The notes beneath the pieces were generated by a model, which searched no databases, was not told where the DNA came from, and saw nothing but the letters and a program-made list of their open reading frames with translations. A DNA stretch of 64,000 nt from Echinometra lucunter (taxonomy: Eukaryota; Echinodermata; Echinoidea; Camarodonta; Echinometridae), in the NCBI GenBank assembly GCA_029962745.1, contig CM057161.1, forward strand, positions 7,375,383 through 7,439,382, in the 5' to 3' direction. Below are positions 61,346 to 64,000 of this stretch, piece after piece; the first letter of the stretch is position 1, and each line of letters opens with the position of its first letter. The position numbers and the translations under genes are program-made.

Positions 61346-62175
61346 CAGTTGAAACTGGGTCTCAGCTGAGGGGTCAAAAATATCCTGAAATATTACCACA
61401 TTTTGGGGTTTCCTTGGCAACACGACTTTTTAAAAAACTTTCGGCAGATGATTTTCTGCTAATGAAATCACGCTCTTTTAAATGAACTAACATTGTTTCA
61501 GCATTGGGTACCCCCTTTAAGGGCTTGGGGGAAAAGGAGACAGAAACAGAAGTTTGTATTATCAAATGTCCTTGACAGTCAGATTCTATTGTCGGGGAGG
61601 GGGTGGGGATATTGCAAAATTTTTGTTAACTGAAAAACCAGTAGGCTTTAAAGAAAGGAAAAGCAAAAAAAAAAAAAAAACAAGAAAGGGGAAATGGACT
61701 TGAGCCATGAACTAGAAAAATAGACAAGCAGTATTCCGATAACTCTGCAGATTCATCGATAAACGCAACGTCGAGTCCCATTTTCCAAACCAGGCATCGA
61801 CCGCATGGCATGGTCTACATTCAGATGCACGACCATGAACCGAGCTTTGAAATCCATAACTGAAATCAATTTCTCCCTAATTCCCCGAGATATGCCCAGG
61901 ACGAGGAGGGGCTTTCGTCCATGTTTACTCTCACAGCCGCGGTAAGTGAGGGAGATGGGAGGAATCGGAGATAGATTAGGACCCTACTTAAAATGTCAAT
62001 CCTTGTGTACTCTCTTTCTTCAGAGCTATAGCTTAGGAAGGGGCAGAAGGAGAGAACCACAAAAGTGAGAAGGCAGAGAAAAAAAAGGGGTGTAATAGAA
62101 GAAAATCAGGGGATGCCTATGATAATAAGAGGACAAGAAAGGGGCAAAGGAAAGTACATAATGCATAGAGACTAA

Positions 62176-62545
62176 AGGTGCTTTCACACATGGTGCGACA
62201 GTGTGGTACCACAGCGTGTCACCACACTTTTTCGTGTACAAGCCTATGGGGTATAGGGCGACAAAAAAATGTTGCCGAGGCAAGACACACTTTTTTTTTG
62301 CTGCCTAGATACACAAAAAATGCGCACCAATCAAATTTCTAAAAAGTTAGCGCAAAAATTGTTGCCATGAGATTGCTTGCGCAAGCGTGTGCAAGTTTTG
62401 ACAATATGCTCTCTTATTGAGAGTTGACGCATTAATGCGCGTTCATTAGCATATGTGGTGACACAAAGTCCCACCATGTGTGAAGACGAAACAGTGCGGC
62501 ACCACAGTGTGGTACCACACTGTCGCATCATGTGTGAAAGCACCT
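62176..62545. mobile_element. MITE (AGGTGCTTTCACACATG ends)
   Basis: AGGTGCTTTCACACATGGTG plus CGACAGTGTGGTACCACA at the left mirrors TGTGGTACCACACTGTCGCA plus TCATGTGTGAAAGCACCT at the right. Inverted ends of about 38 nt; flanks CTAA and TAAA could be a worn TTAA target. Confidence 0.75.
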
Positions 62546-62569
62546 TAAAGAGTGAATAAAATGTAAAAC

Positions 62570-62570
<1 letters not shown>

Positions 62571-62621
<51 letters not shown>

Positions 62622-62920
62622 AGGGATGGAGTGAGTGAATGAGCAAGGTAGGAAGGAGGGAGGGAGGGAAGATGAAATAGAGAAAGAAATAGGAAAGGAC
62701 CGAGAAAAGTAGAAACTGGGAAAGAGAGAGATAGGGATAGATGGAGAGAATAAAATAAAGAAAGGATGAGAGATGAGAAAAATAGAAAGAGAAAGACAGA
62801 GACAATAAGAGAAAGAGAAGGAAGAAATATATGAAGAAGAAGAAGAGGGAGAAAGATAAACAGAGGAAAATGAAAAGATACATGAATGAACTAATAGGGA
62901 TGGAAATCAAGAGGGAATTT
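62571..62920 (+). repeat. (GA)n and purine-rich tract
   Basis: An uninterrupted (GA)n run of about 40 nt (62572-62613) leads into 300 nt of mostly A/G sequence. Confidence 0.85.
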
Positions 62921-63682
62921 TTTTTTTTATTGATGTAGTTGTTTTTTTCTTTTTATAGATGTACATGTAGTTACACCATCCATTGATATTTTGTACCTAA
63001 AGATAGCTTGGTATTGAAATTGGTCCATTTCACAAGCACTTTTCCTGCTTCTGACCAATCTACAAGTCTGCAGCAGATAGAATGGTGCCTGTGTGTGTGT
63101 ACGGGGGGGGGGGGGGGGTCAGTGAACATGTAAATCTCTGTTGATGCAGAAAACCAAAAATCAATGAAACGCTATAGGGCAGAATGCTGAACATACACGA
63201 CTAAGTCTGGTCATGTAATCAATAACCAGAATGTTGTGTCTCCTGTCCCCTAGCTTTTACCCCCTTCTTGCCTTCTGGCAACAGATTTGCAAGTTTAACC
63301 CCCTTTGCACCAGAAACCTAACAAGGAAGAGATCAGGCCCATTTACACCTGTTTTCTCTGTGGCATTTATTTCCACTGTTAATCAAACCATTTACACTCG
63401 TCAGTAAAACCGCGGAATTAACAAAAAACTCTCTGCACGAAACTCCTAGATTTCAATGCACATGTGTAATACATGAAGCTTACTCTTGCCGACCCCTATA
63501 AACCGAGGCAAATACGTCTGCATTGCTGCTCTAGACTTCAATGAGCAGCTGCTATTTCCATCAAAACATTTCATGTGTACGCATCATAGCAAGGTAATAA
63601 TAGTCTCATGTAGGAGTATACTCAACTATAGGCCTACATTACATGGATTATACCAAGCCAAAACACAGCCTTGAATAACGCC

Positions 63683-64000
63683 TTAAAGGGAAAGTCCACC
63701 CCAGAAGTTTCACTGTTTCAATAAAAGGAGATAAATTTGAACAGCATTTAAAAAAAAATGAGCAAAATTGGTCAAAGAATAAGAAAATTACACTCATTTA
63801 TATTAATACCCCAAAGTCAAAGTATGTTATGTAAAAAGCAATTCTTCTGAACATACATTGATTATGGGGGTTAGAAAATGTGTAACTTCCAAGAAAACTG
63901 AGAAAATGTGAAATTTCATGTACAAAGTGAATAGAGACCTGCTCGCATATGATGTCATCAGTGTTGCCAATTTGCAGAGCCGAGAGTAGTTTACTAGAAA
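63683..64000 (+). mobile_element. TTAA-bounded element, cut by window edge
   Basis: Starts TTAA-AGGGAAAGTCCACCCCAG and includes GTCATCAGTGTTGCCAATTT. The start is like other TTAA MITEs here; the right end is outside the window, so this is provisional. Confidence 0.45.

Larger units (their letters stand above)
58694..64000 (-). other. PDE2A upstream intron, repeat-rich
   Basis: No exon matching the start of GAF-A was found. It contains the elements at 58938, 59036, 60312, 61199, 62176 and 63683 and simple repeats at 60045 and 62571. A G-run of about 18 lies near 63101-63118. The stretches 60730-61190, 61350-62170 and 63120-63680 hold nothing recognisable. Confidence 0.5.

Noticed and set aside
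62166..62560. CRISPR-like or operator-like repeats
   Set aside because: The repeats are inverted termini of a MITE, and the window is animal DNA.

Overview
This window is animal nuclear DNA. It is AT-rich, with long introns and GT-AG splice sites, and it is crowded with short inverted-repeat elements, a tRNA-derived SINE and simple-sequence tracts. There are no prokaryotic features. The mix of tRNA-like SINEs, TTAA-flanked MITEs, hAT-like MITEs and 3' stubs of LINEs suggests a marine invertebrate deuterostome, most likely an echinoderm such as a sea urchin. The species call is inference.

Two real protein-coding genes are visible, arranged tail to tail. On the plus strand, about 1.3-4.7 kb holds the last three exons of ST13 (Hip, the Hsc70-interacting protein): charged linker, GGMP/GGFP repeats and C-terminal DP domain. 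A 3' UTR probably runs to about 6.28 kb. On the minus strand, 19 consecutive coding exons of a PDE2A orthologue (cGMP-stimulated 3',5'-cyclic nucleotide phosphodiesterase) run from 58,693 down to a stop codon at 14,616. The exons join in frame into 673 residues covering the end of GAF-A, all of GAF-B and the complete catalytic domain, with every metal-binding and nucleotide-binding residue I can place. The N-terminal exons lie beyond the right edge of the window. Outside these genes I see a RecQ-like helicase fragment at the left edge, an unrecognised ORF at 47 kb, and transposon debris.

Layout: 0-1.3 kb helicase fragment and ST13 intron; 1.3-6.3 kb ST13; 6.3-14.6 kb possible PDE2A 3' UTR and intergenic DNA with fold-back elements; 14.6-33.3 kb the compact 3' part of PDE2A (15 exons); 33.3-58.7 kb four exons in huge introns; 58.7-64 kb repeat-rich intron.

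The most interesting signal is at PDE2A exon 4. The exon fits the human protein exactly as a 40-nt exon ending at a consensus donor, yet its reading frame stays open for over 1.2 kb into the intron and encodes a serine-rich, protein-like sequence. A second possible donor there keeps the downstream frame, so an isoform with about 406 extra residues between GAF-A and GAF-B is possible. Other notable points are a family of TTAA-flanked, piggyBac-like MITEs carrying a shared ORF, a perfect 19-bp hairpin built from CRE motifs, C-tracts at PDE2A splice sites, 150-bp tandem arrays rich in TGACCT half-sites, and a 1.7-kb pyrimidine tract.
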